From positions 1 to 64,000 of the forward strand of contig JABCPU010000060.1 in NCBI GenBank assembly GCA_016800925.1: a DNA stretch of 64,000 bases. Direction: 5' to 3'. The notes beneath the pieces were generated by a model that had not been told where the DNA came from, searched no databases, and was given only the letters and a program-made list of their open reading frames with translations. The stretch's first letter is position 1. Every line of letters starts with the position of its first letter. Below are positions 11,000-22,544 of this stretch, piece by piece. Made by a program: the position numbers and the translations under genes. Source of the stretch: Suillus spraguei. Lineage: Eukaryota > Basidiomycota > Agaricomycetes > Boletales > Suillaceae.

Positions 11000-11132
11000 A
11001 TTTACACATTTTTACACCTGAAGCCCTGGCTCAGGCCTGGGCCAAGCCCAAGCCCTCCAGAAGGGCCTGGCCTGAGTTTTTGCCAGGTCCAAGCTGGGGC
11101 TTTCAGGCCAAGCCAGGCCCAATGCATCACTA
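11000..11132. mobile_element. right terminus of the older hAT
   Basis: GC-rich subterminal sequence with repeated GGCCTGG/CCAGGCC words ends with ..TGCATCACTA at 11132. On the opposite strand this reads TAGTGATGCA, a typical hAT end. The following 8 bases (ATTGAGGG) would be one copy of its target duplication. The left end was not found. Confidence 0.5.
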
Positions 11133-11570
11133 ATTGAGGGTTGAGGATTGGTGATTGAGGATTGATTGATGTATTGATGTACTATTATATAGAGGACCGA
11201 GTGATGATGTATAGTGCACTATTAGATGGTGCAGTAGATTTTAGATTTAGATTTGTTGAAATGCTGCTCAAAATGTACATGTCTGTTTGAAAATATACTA
11301 TGATTGTGAATAAGTTAAGGTGCAAGAAGTAGTGATTATTAGGATGAAGCCTTTGCCAGGAAGCAAAAGGAGTGTGAAGCACTCCTTTGCTTCCTGTGCC
11401 AAAGGCACAACAGGTGGTGGACTCATTCTCAAGTATGTCATGTGTTTTCGTCCGCCTTCTTTATCATTTGGTCTATTTATAATTATTGTAATTTGCATCG
11501 CTAATATTGGGTCAGCCCATGCGAAGCAAGGTAATTTCACACGCCCGTAACCCTTTTATTTGTAAGGGAG

Positions 11571-12060
11571 ATAGTATGGTCAAGTCATTGTCCGTTACAC
11601 CGTGTAGCTGAGTTCAAGTCGAAGCTTTTATTTCAACTAAATTGTGTCAAGTTCAACTTAGATTCAAAGTTCACCATATGGACATGGAATGTCACTTCGA
11701 CCAACTTGATCGAATGGCAACTTGGCAGGTGCTACATGTTCCTACTTCATAAATGTCTGCTCTAACTGACTTGTCACTCCTTGTTGCCAGTACTCCAGAT
11801 CTCATGCGAACTTATTGCTACGCAAAATATCTAAGACACCATCGGTGGTGATAGCATGATACATTCAGTTGAGACCATCCACACCAGTCCACACCACGTC
11901 TGACTTTCACAAGAAATGGCAAGGCATTGCATCGCAACGCAAGCCGGCGACTGTCCCAGGTTAATTGTGTCTGATGTGGGTTGCGCCGCTGTCGTGTGTC
12001 CAGTCACTCCCTCTTCTGCTCGTGGTGATGTTTGAATGAATGCGGGTAAAAGCAACTTGT
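11571..12060. repeat. relic repeat, inverted partner at 47.2-47.7 kb
   Basis: The motifs CCGTGTAGCTGAGTTCAAGT, CACGTCTGACTTTCACAAG and GAATGAATGCGGGTAA recur, complementary and in reverse order, at 47715-47245. The overall similarity is clearly diverged. Both copies carry open frames around AFIQ..ESQTWCG on opposite strands, but with indels, so I read this as an old interspersed repeat and not as a gene. Confidence 0.6.
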
Positions 12061-13693
12061 CCAGGACACATAAATACGTTGTATGCGCTTCATTCCGTCC
12101 GCTCTCTTACTTATAAGTTTTCCAGTTTATCTGGCATCTTTGTCATCCTGTTCGAGCAGGAATGTGTGCTAATGGCTAGCTATGTGATATATCTACTCTA
12201 AATATACATAGAAATATAAATAATACCATGATTGAGGTCCGGTCCTGCAGGAAAATTTTCACAGGGGGTATACCACCAGGGGAAGGGAGGTGCACCACAC
12301 AACAAGATCTTGTCCTATGGTCTTGAGCTCCTGATACACTGTTTCTGCTATTCAATAAATGCTAGGAATTATTTTTATAAGTCTATTTACCTAGAATCAA
12401 ATACATGGGAACATATTTTGTATTTTCATGAGTGTATGCTATATCTATTGATGTATGGCAGCTCAGAAGGTCAAATAACGATGGGAATCTCTTTATATAT
12501 GTTACTGAACATGTTTTGAATATCATAGAGCACTTCCCTATCAGAAGGGCAGAAGTGCGAAAGTGTTCTGTGTCCTGACCTATGTTGAATGGCCCCTGGA
12601 GGAGGAGCAAGCACATAAATACACAGAAAAAGCGGTCAGTTATATTATATTATACATGTATATACCAAACTACTACTTATATACAAGAGGGAACATATTG
12701 TAGTGTAGTGATGGAGCTGCAGTGAGGTGGGGAGGTGGAGATTCCCAAAATGGGCGATGTTTTGGGTGTTGTGGGGGAACTTCCCACGCTAGGTGACCCT
12801 GTGAATGTAGGGATCAATGCGATGCATCCACCATTATGCATAAAGAGAAGTATCTTGGGATTAGCAAGAGCCATGCATAACCGTCACGTCTGTAACTAGC
12901 CATGGTTATGCATCACCCTGCCATGAACAGGTGTGACCTCGAGACTGACGATGTTCGTGTGGTGTCAGTCTTAATTCGTGATGGTTCATCTACACACGTT
13001 ACATGGGAACGTCTTTGGCTACTGCTACTGCTATGTAAGAGGGAAATGTCGACCGGGAACACCGAAGGGACCGACGATCCGTGTATGATTCAATTACTAC
13101 CCTCGTGATGCAACCTCTCACCATTTCAGGAATTCTATATCTCACCTGGTTGTCTCAACTTCTTCTCCAAGTCAACATGTGATGTCAATCGGTTCCTATA
13201 AGCCTCGATTTTGAGTATTCCCTGGCCGCCGTGTTGGACTAACTCCAATAGCAAGGAGGTTATTGTGAATCTGAATCCGGTGTAGAGTCATTCTCATGAT
13301 GCCTACCAAGCCAGCAACGGCCCCCTCATTCTAAAGTTCACGTCGGGATGCGTGAACAACTTCACTCTTTCAAATTGCAGGGTAGCTGATGGGAAAATAT
13401 AGCAATACTGGAGTGCTTAGAGGAGAGAAACTGCAATATATTCATGTACATCTAATCTTTCCCTGCTAGCGCTTTGCTTGCCTGTGAGTAAGTACGAGTA
13501 AATCACTGACCACCGCAAGCACACCGAGATCTACATTACAAATAGATGATCCTTTTCGAGAGCTAGGTCCCGCATAACATTTCCAAATATATACATGAGC
13601 CGATAAATAAATCTTAAATACCTCTCTTTCGATATCTCTTCGGACCTCTACTTGAACGCTTCCACAGTTCACATTTCCACACTCTCAAACATC
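12061..13693. other. intergenic, no gene recognised
   Basis: Only short unrelated frames of at most 95 codons are present. The last ~100 bases before 13694 are the presumed MDH promoter/5' UTR, with TATAT-containing sequence near 13585 but no decisive box. Confidence 0.5.
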
Positions 13694-15169
13694 ATGAAAG
13701 CTGTCGTTCTTGGTGCTGCAGGTATCTTAGTATTCCTTGTCTGCGCGATCCTTCAGATCTCTTAATCACCTATAGGTGGTATCGGCCAGCCGTTATCGCT
13801 TCTCCTGAAGGCCAACCATGCTGTGACAGAGGTAAAGTGATCGACATGCATCCAGCTCAGATGGTGAATAGTGTGTCTTTTCTAGCTTGCTCTTTATGAT
13901 ATTGTGAACTCTCCCGGGGTGGCAGTGGACCTGTCTCATATTGCTACGCCTGCCAAAGTTGAAGGATTCCTGCCCCCCGATGATGGTCTCAAGAAAGCAC
14001 TGACTGGTGCTAATGTCGTCGTAATTCCTGCTGGTATTCCCAGAAAGCCTGGCGTGAGTTCTTGTGCACAGTGCTTAAATCAAATGATGGCTCATGCGAT
14101 TTCTTAGATGACTCGGTCGGTGTTGCTATTCGGGCCATTTCGTGACATCACTGATTTTTATGGCGCCATACAGTGATGATTTATTCAAGGTTAGCTCACT
14201 CAGCTATATTCGGTCGTATATCGCTTACGCCCTCATAGATCAATGCTGGTATTGTGCGTGACCTCGCTACTGGCATTGCCACTACGGCCCCGAAGGCTTT
14301 CGTCCTTGTTATTTCCAACCCCGTTAACTCCACAGTCCCTATTGTTGCAGAGGTCTTTAAGAAGCATGGTGTCTTCGATCCAAAGAGGTGAGATCGTGAT
14401 ACAATCAGCATGACCTGCGTTAATAGGACATAATCAGGATTTTTGGTGTGACAACGCTGGATGTCGTTCGCGCTTCGACTTTTGTCTCCGAGATTCTCAA
14501 TGATCCTTCATTATCACCATCAGTATCGGTTCCTGTGGTTGGTGGTCACAGTGGTGTTACCGTTAGTTGTGCTTTCGAATGTGCATGTTCAGAAGTGACT
14601 AACATTCCATCAGATTGTTCCCCTGCTCTCTCAATCTTCCCACCCTTTGCCAGCATCCCTCGACGCCACCGTCGTTGATACCCTCATCAACCGCATCCAA
14701 TTTGGTGGAGACGAGGTTGTCAAGGCGAAGGATGGTGCTGGTTCAGCAACTCTTTCCATGGCTTACGCTGGTGCTGAGTTCGCCGGGAAAGTTATCCGTG
14801 CCATAAAAGGCGAAAAGGGAATCGTCACCCCGACATTTGTCAACCTTGCTTCAGACAAAACAGGTGGTGACGCTCTCAAGAAGGAACTTGGCAAGGACCT
14901 AGAATATTTCTCTGCTCCGGTCGAACTTGGTGTAGGTTAACACAATGGTGTTGAACGTCTTTGATCCTGATGACGTTCCAGGTTGATGGTGTCGCCAAGA
15001 TTCATGGTCTCGGTAAGATCACCCCTGCTGAGAACGCACTTGTCCAAGCTGCTCTTCCCGAGCTCTCTGCCAACATCGAGAAGGTCTGTATTTTACTTGA
15101 CTAATTCAACCTCATCTAAAGGTATCGATATTCCAGGGTGTCAACTTTGTCGAGGCTCCCAAACTTTAA
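13694..15169 (+). CDS. MDH: malate dehydrogenase, cytosolic type, 10 exons
   Basis: NAD-dependent oxidation of malate to oxaloacetate. Exons: 13694-13721, 13776-13831, 13886-14053, 14108-14115, 14174-14189, 14239-14387, 14438-14561, 14614-14931, 14982-15083, 15137-15169; joined 1002 nt, 333 aa. The Rossmann glycine motif GAAGGIGQP lies at residues 7-15 right after the start, so there is no mitochondrial presequence. Substrate and catalytic residues are in IPRKPG and MTRDDL (Arg about 81 and 87), [10 protein letters not shown], and GGHSG (active His about 179). The length is normal for the family. Exons 4 and 5 are only 8 and 16 nt and together encode MTRDDLFK, including a substrate-binding Arg. 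The 8-nt exon is followed by a weak donor (GTCGGT). The start is the only ATG in frame before the motif. A peroxisomal PTS1 is absent (C-terminus APKL). Confidence 0.92.
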
Positions 15170-15349
15170 TTTATACTGCAGTGATGCTTGAGAAGTCGGC
15201 CTGTATAGAATATTGTACAAATAACAAGATTTGTAGAAGGTAAAGCTTGTGGAAGGTAGAATGAAGATATTTGGAATTACTCCCATGTGATCTTGGACTG
15301 CGGTCAAGTTCCAAGTCAAGTCATCATACGCTTTTCGCTCGTGTTCAAC

Positions 15350-15735
15350 TTAATATCTATCCCGCTGCATCATCTCGGCGAGCCTCTCAAAATTTCGTAG
15401 ATCCTGCAGCGCGTTTGAGGAGGTAATTTCTTCACAAAGGGACCTAGCGTTATCTCCATGTGGAGGGAGATGATGATACTTCGCAGTCTTCCATGTTGCC
15501 TCAAAGCCGAGAGACAGCGTTCTCGTGAATGCACGCTCATTAGCATTAGTTCGCTGATGCGGGACTCGTGCTTATAGGATAAAATAGTTAAAAAGGGTTT
15601 TTTACATACTCGCTGACTCGGACAACGTCTTGCTCCACTCTCCTTCCACGCGACTCCGAGAGCTTTGACATCGGCTGCCAGCGCGTTGTTGTTTCTTGGG
15701 GGTCTTCTACATGTGAAAAGCAGGAAGACTATTTA
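15350..15735 (-). CDS. possible small two-exon gene, unknown function
   Basis: On the minus strand one frame reads RRPPRNNNALAADVKALGVA then WKESGARRCPSQR. It is followed by an intron-like segment (GTATGTAAAA to CATCAG) and RTNANERAFTRTLSLGFEAT, WKTAKYHHLPPHGDNARSLC, and ends NFERLAEMMQRDRY with a stop at about 15353. Codon use and the GT..AG segment look like a real gene, and it fits the gap between MDH and the tRNA ligase gene. I could not place the start codon; an upstream acceptor (CACATGTAG) at about 15708-15700 suggests another exon. I recognise no domain. Confidence 0.35.
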
Positions 15736-15739
15736 ATGA

Positions 15740-16155
15740 GGTTACATTGAGATAGTATAAGACCCATCGGGACCGGGGGGGGCAACCTCACCGGGGCATT
15801 CGTGAACCCAGAGACGTAGTTAGGGCAGGGGCCCTTTGGACCAGTTAGTAGTGTCCAACATAGGGTACATTACCCCAAAGGACAGAAATTGGAATCCGAA
15901 AAAAGACCCATCGGGAGAACTGAGCGTGGTCTGCACTTCCTCGGTATGCACATTTGCATGACATTCACTGACCAGTAATATTGTTCAAAATTTAAAACCC
16001 ACGCATCGTGTTACATTGAGTTGCGTTGTACTATTGATTTACTATTAGTATTGATACAGTTTTCAATGGTTTAATCAAATGACGGGATGAGAGGGGATGT
16101 ACGTTGTATGTATGGTCACGAAGCCATCACTTAGATAAACAAGATCACACCACCT
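15740..16155. other. intergenic with duplicated GACCCATCGGGA
   Basis: No gene seen. GACCCATCGGGA occurs at about 15761 and again at about 15905, and a G8 run is at 15775-15782. The 3' part is the presumed terminator/3' UTR region of the tRNA ligase gene. Confidence 0.4.
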
Positions 16156-18774
16156 TCAATTAAAAAGTCCTTTCATTCGGCCTCGTGCTGTCAGCCCATC
16201 AAGTTCGAGTGAGCCAATACCTGATCTCTCCCCAGAGCGCCATGCCTCCACAAGAGCCTTCGCTTCAAAAGGGACCACCTGAGGATCGCTTGTTCCAACC
16301 GTTACGTGCAGAGAATTTCGGACTTCCTCCGGCAATTTCGACACAAACTCACTCCCTTCCTGACCTGCGGAAGATTGACTATCCGAATTGTCGAGTTCAA
16401 AGTCATCCACGGCGATAGCCATAACTCGTTTGTTCCAGACAAAATGGCCGAGAGTGAAGGTGAACGAGGGAGGAAGTGCCATTATATGGAGCTGTGAGCA
16501 CCGCTCCCAAAGTTCAACGGCACCGGGGAGGCTTTTGTTGTGCACTACAGTGATATGGGGGCGCACAGTCACACGATGTCCGGCAACGAGAGCATTCCAG
16601 AATGCTTTGCCATTTTCTGGTACGTCCGATGCGTTTTCCATTTGTTTCCCGATGACATCAACGAGATTGACTTCGGGGAGGAGTCCGAAGTAGCGTGGTA
16701 TAAGTGGTTCATCTTTCTTCTTTTTCTTCTCTTCTTGAGGCTTCTTTGTCTGAGGCACGTAGTTGCAGGCCTTGCGCACGGCCTCATCAATCTCTTCTGC
16801 ACTTGGCTGTCGAAGACTAAGGGTGCTGACGCACGCAGCGACTGCACGACCTACAGCTTGCTCAAGGGTATCTTCAATGTCCATTTCTATGCTCACGTCT
16901 ACCTCTTGGTCGACAAGCTCCTCTGAAGTACGGATGAATTGCCATATGACGTCTTCATGCGCCTTGGCCAGGGTATCAGCACGAAGAGTCTGGTGTTTAT
17001 CGCCACGCGCAAAAACTCTATCGCCGCATATCCGATGAATTGTCGCTTGAGGTCGATCGAGGGACCAATTCAACGCGAGGAGACGAACAGGGGGGTCCAT
17101 TTTAGCAACAGCTTCACGCAAGGAGTCACGATGTTGCCTGAGGTGGTTGTTCCTGCAGCAGGTTAGCACGATGACAATCATAAAATTGAGCATGATCCAT
17201 ACTTGTCGGCTATAACAATATCGTAGTCCTCCAAGAGGTTAACAACATTCCTGATGAACGCGGAGGCGGATTTTTTCGCTTGTATATCGTCGCTCTGAGT
17301 ATGCCCGAAATTGAATAGAGAAGCAAGCGCAACGGAAACAGCGGTCTTCCCTGTGAAGGAGGAACAGTGAAGAAAGGCACGAGACAGAACCTAAGTGCTT
17401 ACCACACCCAGGAATGGCAACGGGCAAAATGATCGTCTTCCCAAACTCCTTGATGGTTGGCGGCGCCTTACTCTCCACAACTAACTCTTTTTCCCCTTCG
17501 CCTGTTTCCACCCACTGCAAGAATCTCTCGCGAGTAGCAATGATGCCTTTGCCTTTCGAATACTCCGAAAATGCACTGGGATTATGCCTTATTTCCTTCT
17601 TTACCCATTCAATATAAAGGCGGGTCTCTTTCCGCTTCGACTTTGACTTTGGCAGTTTGACGTCGTTAAGTGATCCTTTTGTCGACAACAGCATTTTGGT
17701 GACTTCCCGCCAGTCGCGATACATCATGTATGGTTCATCGAACTTTACTTTGAAAAAGAAAGAAGATCCTGTTGGGTAAGGAGGACGCGTATTGCGAGTG
17801 GTAGATCCCTGCTTTGGATCGACGATGTGCGTACGGACTACGAATCCTTCGAGTGCTTCGCCATTCCATTTCCCGGTTTTCGCAATATCGTCGGTGAAGG
17901 ATTTCACCTCGGGAATTGATTTCAGGGTGATAGCAGGCGTCTTGATAAATCCCCATTCTTCTGCGAATGCATCAACCATTCCTGTAGGCATGGTATGAAA
18001 TTCCCTCGAAGTCTCGTTTATTCCGTGGAGGTGTAGGCCCGACTTCTCGGCAGGATAAGGAAGCACATGCTCCTCAAAGCTGTCATCACAAAGCTGTGGA
18101 GTAAAAGTTGACTTTAAAACTTTTGCCTGCATTGTATAGATTGCATACCTCGGCGATTGCTGTCCAGTTCTTCTCCCACAATCTCGATGCCAGCTGTTCC
18201 TCAGTTTTGCCCTTTTCTTCCAAGTGCTTCTTGAGCCACCGATGGCCGACCTCTGAATGTGTTTCTGAGACCCCTTGCATCGGTCCGAGTGCATGTTTGG
18301 ATGTGACGATTAGCTTCAAGGGAGAAATGGGGGCGACAAATATAATACATCCATTGGATTTGAGTGATAGGGTATACGTGGGTCCTGTATGTAAGGAGAG
18401 TGTCGACCACTGCAAACGAATCCTTATGAAGCGATGTCAGGCAGTTTGACATGAAGACAACTCACATCAGTCCACGGAACCTCTCCAATGTTGAAAAACT
18501 TATCATATCCTCGAGCTACGATTTGGTACTTTTGCTCTCCCTTAGAGTCATCTCCACATGGAAGTTCACGACTGAACAGACCTCTCGCTAGTGTTGGAAA
18601 AGGCGATGGAACGTCATAGTACTTGAACTCGTTCATCTTCCAGCTTCGAACAGAGATGGAGGGATCCGACGGCACGCTATACACCGTTGATCTTACAAGC
18701 TTGGGGGACTTCTTTGAGAGTCGGTGGAGATCATCGATGAGCTGAGAATCCTCTGGACGCAAGTGAGATGACAT
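16156..18774 (-). CDS. TRL1: fungal tRNA ligase (ligase-kinase-cyclic phosphodiesterase)
   Basis: Joins tRNA exon halves after intron excision and, in fungi, HAC1-type mRNA. Exons (minus): 18774-18466, 18409-18149, 18093-17403, 17350-17203, 17152-16156; joined 2403 nt, 800 aa, near the usual ~830. N-terminal adenylyltransferase domain: QIVARGYDKFFNIGEVPW, then the lysine motif KSNG (Lys about 120), and EGFVVRTHI and FFFKVKF as later nucleotidyltransferase motifs. Central polynucleotide kinase domain with P-loop GCGKTAVS (about 419-426), split by intron 3. C-terminal cyclic phosphodiesterase with two HxT motifs, HIT (about 669) and HVT (about 752). All catalytic signatures are present, so it should be active. 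A basic KKKKKDE linker separates kinase and CPDase. The ATG chosen is the first in frame and gives a conserved-looking N-terminus. Confidence 0.95.
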
Positions 18775-19050
18775 ATTAGATATATGCCTGCAAAACGTAG
18801 AAGGTGATAATGGACAGGGACCAGGGGGTCGTGTCCTGCATATGTAGGAAAGGAGATGCTGTGCAGAATGATTCAGAATTTTGAATGAGTCACCTAGTAC
18901 ACGGTGCCTTGAGTTTGAGTCAAAGTCGAGACAGATTTTGAACCAGTAGTAGCTGTAGTAACTTGGCCGATAGCTTTAGATCCTAACACAGACAAACAAC
19001 TTTGTTACGGTTTTACATCAACACATCGGGGATTCCAATATTTACAGCTA
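18775..19050. promoter_or_regulatory. tRNA ligase upstream region
   Basis: Presumed promoter of the minus-strand tRNA ligase gene, ending where the Plavaka-associated inverted repeat begins. No distinctive element seen. Confidence 0.35.
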
Positions 19051-19538
19051 CATCTGAAAAGTACCCAACTTCTCGCTTAAGTTGCTTAAGCTGTCAAAGA
19101 AGTTTGATGACTTATGACCTGCACCCTGAAGCATGCGATTGGTGGAGATGCCTTATAGGTGAGGTAAGCGGTGAAGTTGTATCTTAGCCGCATCTTATCT
19201 TCTTAGATAGTTTTATCAATACTGATTGATCATTTATATTAAACATCCTACGGAAATCTAGCTTCAGTACAGTACACCACAAGACCAACAAACTAAGAAG
19301 AATCAGTGTGCGACACATGGTACCACTCCTTGTCTGAGAAATTGTTCAGGTAAAAAGTATTATAGAGCTCTAAACACATCGCAGAAGTAATAGAACAATC
19401 AGCACGTCCACCAAAGACAGGAATCAGTTCAATTGCGTGAGTGACATTGACAAGAGGGAAAACCATAGCAGCCCTCACATGTGTGCCATGGCACCAGTGA
19501 CAAACCAATGCTTGACATGGTGCATCATTGAGCAGACT
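19051..19538 (-). repeat. left arm of 0.48-kb inverted repeat (Plavaka 3' end)
   Basis: From CATCTGAAAAGTACCC (19051) to about 19538 this is the reverse complement of 26310-26790, with roughly 5-10% differences by eye. The inner half codes on the minus strand for the transposase C-terminus: HVRAAMVFPLVNVTHAIEL, IPVFGGRADCSITSAM, CLELYNTFYLNNFSDKEWYH. The right arm encodes the same on the plus strand. The outer half is the shared 3' flank. Similarity stops sharply outside 19051 and 26790. Confidence 0.8.
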
Positions 19539-19559
19539 TTGATTTACCCAGTGCATAAA

Positions 19560-19980
19560 GCTGTTGAAGCGTGCTTAATGAGCAACAAAGTTTTGCACTA
19601 GAGATCAGGGTTTACCAAGCCCCAAATGTATTCATTGAAGATTCACCTCCAAAGGCATCAGAAATCATGATTTACTATTTATTATTTCAATTTCCATTAT
19701 TTAATGACCTACTTTTTTCTGAATTGACAATCTTCAATTGAGTATTCATTTTTGTTCCTAAACAATCATTGCAAAACCAAAATAGACTATATGAAGCTAG
19801 TGACACATTAATGCATGATTTATTCTCAATTTCTTGGGTACATTTGCAATTAGAGCAATAATTTATAGCACACATTTAAAACAACAATAAGCATTAAAAA
19901 AAAAAAAGAATAAAAAAAAAAAAAAAAAAAAAAACTCAATCCAGGACATTGACCATGTTTGTTTCTATTCATTCATTTCA
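19560..19980. other. AT-rich filler with poly(A) run
   Basis: No coding potential. It contains A11 at about 19895, then A24 at 19911-19934. The run lies inside the Plavaka unit and may mark a retroposed or slippage-expanded site. Confidence 0.5.
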
Positions 19981-21102
19981 TCAAGACCTTTCCCGCATGA
20001 TCTGCTTGGCTTCCTTCATCACCTCATTCTTGTCTGTCATTGTTAGGAATTGGGGAGGGTTAGGCTCTGGCATATGGCCAGTGGCATCTACATTCGTGGT
20101 GGGTAACAAAGGGGTAAACGGAGGTGGCAGTGCCCGTGAAGATGGCACTGGCACTGTCACAGTGGTCTCAGCCATAGCCTAAATATTAGTGTTAGTGAAT
20201 TAAATAAGATTGGTAATGAAAACTTACTTTGATAACACCTGTTGGAATCAATTGCCCTCAATGGCCCTCCATCAGACGACCTGGTTCATAAACAAAAACC
20301 TTATGGATCCCTGGATGATCGAGGCATGTGCGGCGTGAATGCCGAGCTCATTCATGCTTATCATGGCACCCCTGCATCAGCTGTATATCCCCAAAAACTG
20401 TTGTCATGGGCTGTTCCAGTTGTCGGATAGTGGATGGTACGAGAGATTCAATTAAAGGCTCATCAGATGGGCCATAATGTCTGAAGTCAAAGGAGGGGGG
20501 AGGGTTGGATGACATACTACGAACCAGAGACCCCTGATCCTCATGACCAGAGAGCCAGAACTGGTACTCAGATGGGCCAGAACTCAGAGAGAGCACATAG
20601 CATGAAGAGAACACATTCCTATCGGAAGGTTCAGGGGTTGCATGGCATGGTGCTGGCTGGCTGAAGCTCAGAGGGGGCGCATAGTGCGAAGAAGGACAGG
20701 GGTCCCTACTGGATGGCCCAAATAAGTCCTCCTGATAGTTGTGTGTGGGTGGTGGGGGGCGATAGTTGTGTGCTGGTGGTGTGGGTTGCAAATAGGGTAG
20801 TGTCAGATGGAAGTGGGACTCCTCATCATCTTCATACTCTTCCATATTGTCGGTATCGGGATCTTCATTCACAAGCATTGAGAGCTCAAGATAATCCATT
20901 GGATGCTGGGTCTGTTCAACATCGAGTCCAATCTGACTCTGTTCTGATAGGAGCAATGGGTTGATCCCACTATTCCTCCCTGGTTTCCTGATAGTCTAAA
21001 TTATAATTAGTATTAGCGAAAATATGAGAAATTGTCAGTATGACTCACCTTGGCATTTTGGCATTGAGGACGCCGTTTCTTTGAAGTCGCCTTTGGGGGC
21101 AT
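19981..21102 (-). CDS. Plavaka-unit accessory ORF 1, unknown function
   Basis: The start ATG at 21102 gives MPPKATSKKRRPQCQNAK (exon 21102-21049), an intron GTGAGT..TTTAG, then exon 20994-20348 starting TIRKPGRNSGINPL. The latter is acidic and Pro-rich (NMEEYEDDEESHFHL, PPPTHNYQ) and ends CHDKHE with a stop. A further frame at 20175-19981 (MAETTVTVPVPSSRA to KQIMRERS), preceded by a TTTAG acceptor, may be a third exon. The N-terminus has an SV40-like basic cluster (KKRR), suggesting nuclear location. It lies between the left inverted-repeat arm and the divergent transposase gene, so it is probably carried by the element. I do not recognise the family. Confidence 0.5.
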
Positions 21103-21426
21103 TGTTGTGGTCAGTGAGAAAGAGGGATAAAGATCAGCCCCAAGATGTAAATTATCATGCCAAGGGACATGTGGCTTACTCACCTGGATAAAAGAATACT
21201 TACCTAGGCCTCAAGGTATGGCAATCAGTGAGACAAAATAAGTAAGTAATGATAGAAGCTACATTGAATTCAACTTCAAAAAACACAGTAACACTGCTAC
21301 AAATGATTGATCTACAAAATAGTGTTTCCTGACGAAGGCACAACCAGTGAATAATCATATACGGTTCTCCACAAAAGGAAGCTGGAAGCTGACTCACATG
21401 TACTGAACTTTGATCAGCTCCAGTGA

Positions 21427-22174
21427 TCAGCTCCTGCCAGCACTGGCATGAGAGTCTTCATTATCACTCATCACCGAGTGACTATCCTCATTGCTCATCA
21501 TCGATTGGGTATCTTCACCAATCATGGCAAAGTCCGGATCTGCCATCCCATGAGTGATTGCGAGTCCTTCCAAATCCTCAAACTTTGCCCGGACAAAACA
21601 AAGCATTTCCTGCTGTTTGCCATATTTGCTGGATGATTGTGCCTGGGACACTTCATCAAGCTTCTTCTCCACAGATTCAAGCCAGTTTTGGAGTGCTGCC
21701 TGAGCAGCGGTATGGTCTTGCCATACTGCGCTGAGAGTGCACTTCACAACCTTTGTCCACCTCTTAGATTCCTCAAGTTCCCACATTGTCAAGACCAACT
21801 GGTTGCGGAACTTCTTGCAAGTAGCAAACTGTGCCGTGATGACTTCTTTGAGGTGCTCAGGGGGAAGATTCATGTTATTTAATATTTCTGATGCCTATTA
21901 AATATGCAGTTTACTATAGTCAAACAATATATACTGAATGACATACATGAGATATAAAACTGGTAGTAGGAACACAAGATGTGTTCTCTATACCAGGCGA
22001 CATGAAATATCACCTGATATCCTCTGCCTCATCCAATGATGATGAGGTATAGGTTGGCTGGTTCATATGATACTGAACCTTGCACCTAGACTGCCTAGGA
22101 GAGCTATCAACATAAGTTGTAGAGCTGGTTGGGCTAGTGATAGAAGAGGGATTCATGGTAATGACATCCGGCAT
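21427..22174 (-). CDS. Plavaka-unit accessory ORF 2, unknown function
   Basis: Main exon 21873-21427: MNLPPEHLKEVITAQFATCK.. a Lys/Glu/Gln-rich, probably helical protein with QAALQNWLESVEKKLDEVSQ and an acidic Ser tail (SMMSNEDSHSVMSDNEDSH). A likely first exon starts at ATG 22174 (MPDVITMNPSSITSPTSSTT), with a donor GTGATA at 22013. Joining the two by the obvious splice sites does not keep frame, so the gene is either decayed or my junction is wrong. It is divergent from the transposase, whose first recognisable exon begins about 370 bp away. No known domain. Confidence 0.45.
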
Positions 22175-22544
22175 GGTAGTACAATGGCAAGCTCAGGTTG
22201 TCGGGTCTTGACTTGAAGTTCAACTTGAAGTTGGAGTCCGTTATTGTGACTTAGTGAGCAGCATGCCACGTGTGGGCTCCTTGCAGAATTTGAAGAACTT
22301 GGAGAATTTCAAACTGTTGGCTGAGATACTCACTGAAACTGCTGGCAAACCTGCTGGCAATGTTATATAACTGACAGCTCAGGGCGACTTGGATAGTGAT
22401 TCTTATTGTTGACCTGTATGACATGTCATCTACCTTGAGTGTAGAAGAAGACGAACCATACAATTCTATCTCTGATGAGACATCTTTTAAGGAGGGAGGG
22501 TAAGTACCTAGTTATTATAGCACACAATCCAGCTGCATCAATGT

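Noticed and set aside
11831..12055. ORF with a similar ORF at 47213-47497
   Set aside because: Similarity runs beyond the frames and contains indels out of phase, so it reflects a shared DNA repeat and not a protein family.
12677..13108. Short ORFs on both strands before MDH
   Set aside because: No domain, no convincing splice structure, overlapping on opposite strands.
16185..17166. Several plus-strand ORFs of 60-130 codons
   Set aside because: Antisense shadows of the tRNA ligase exons.
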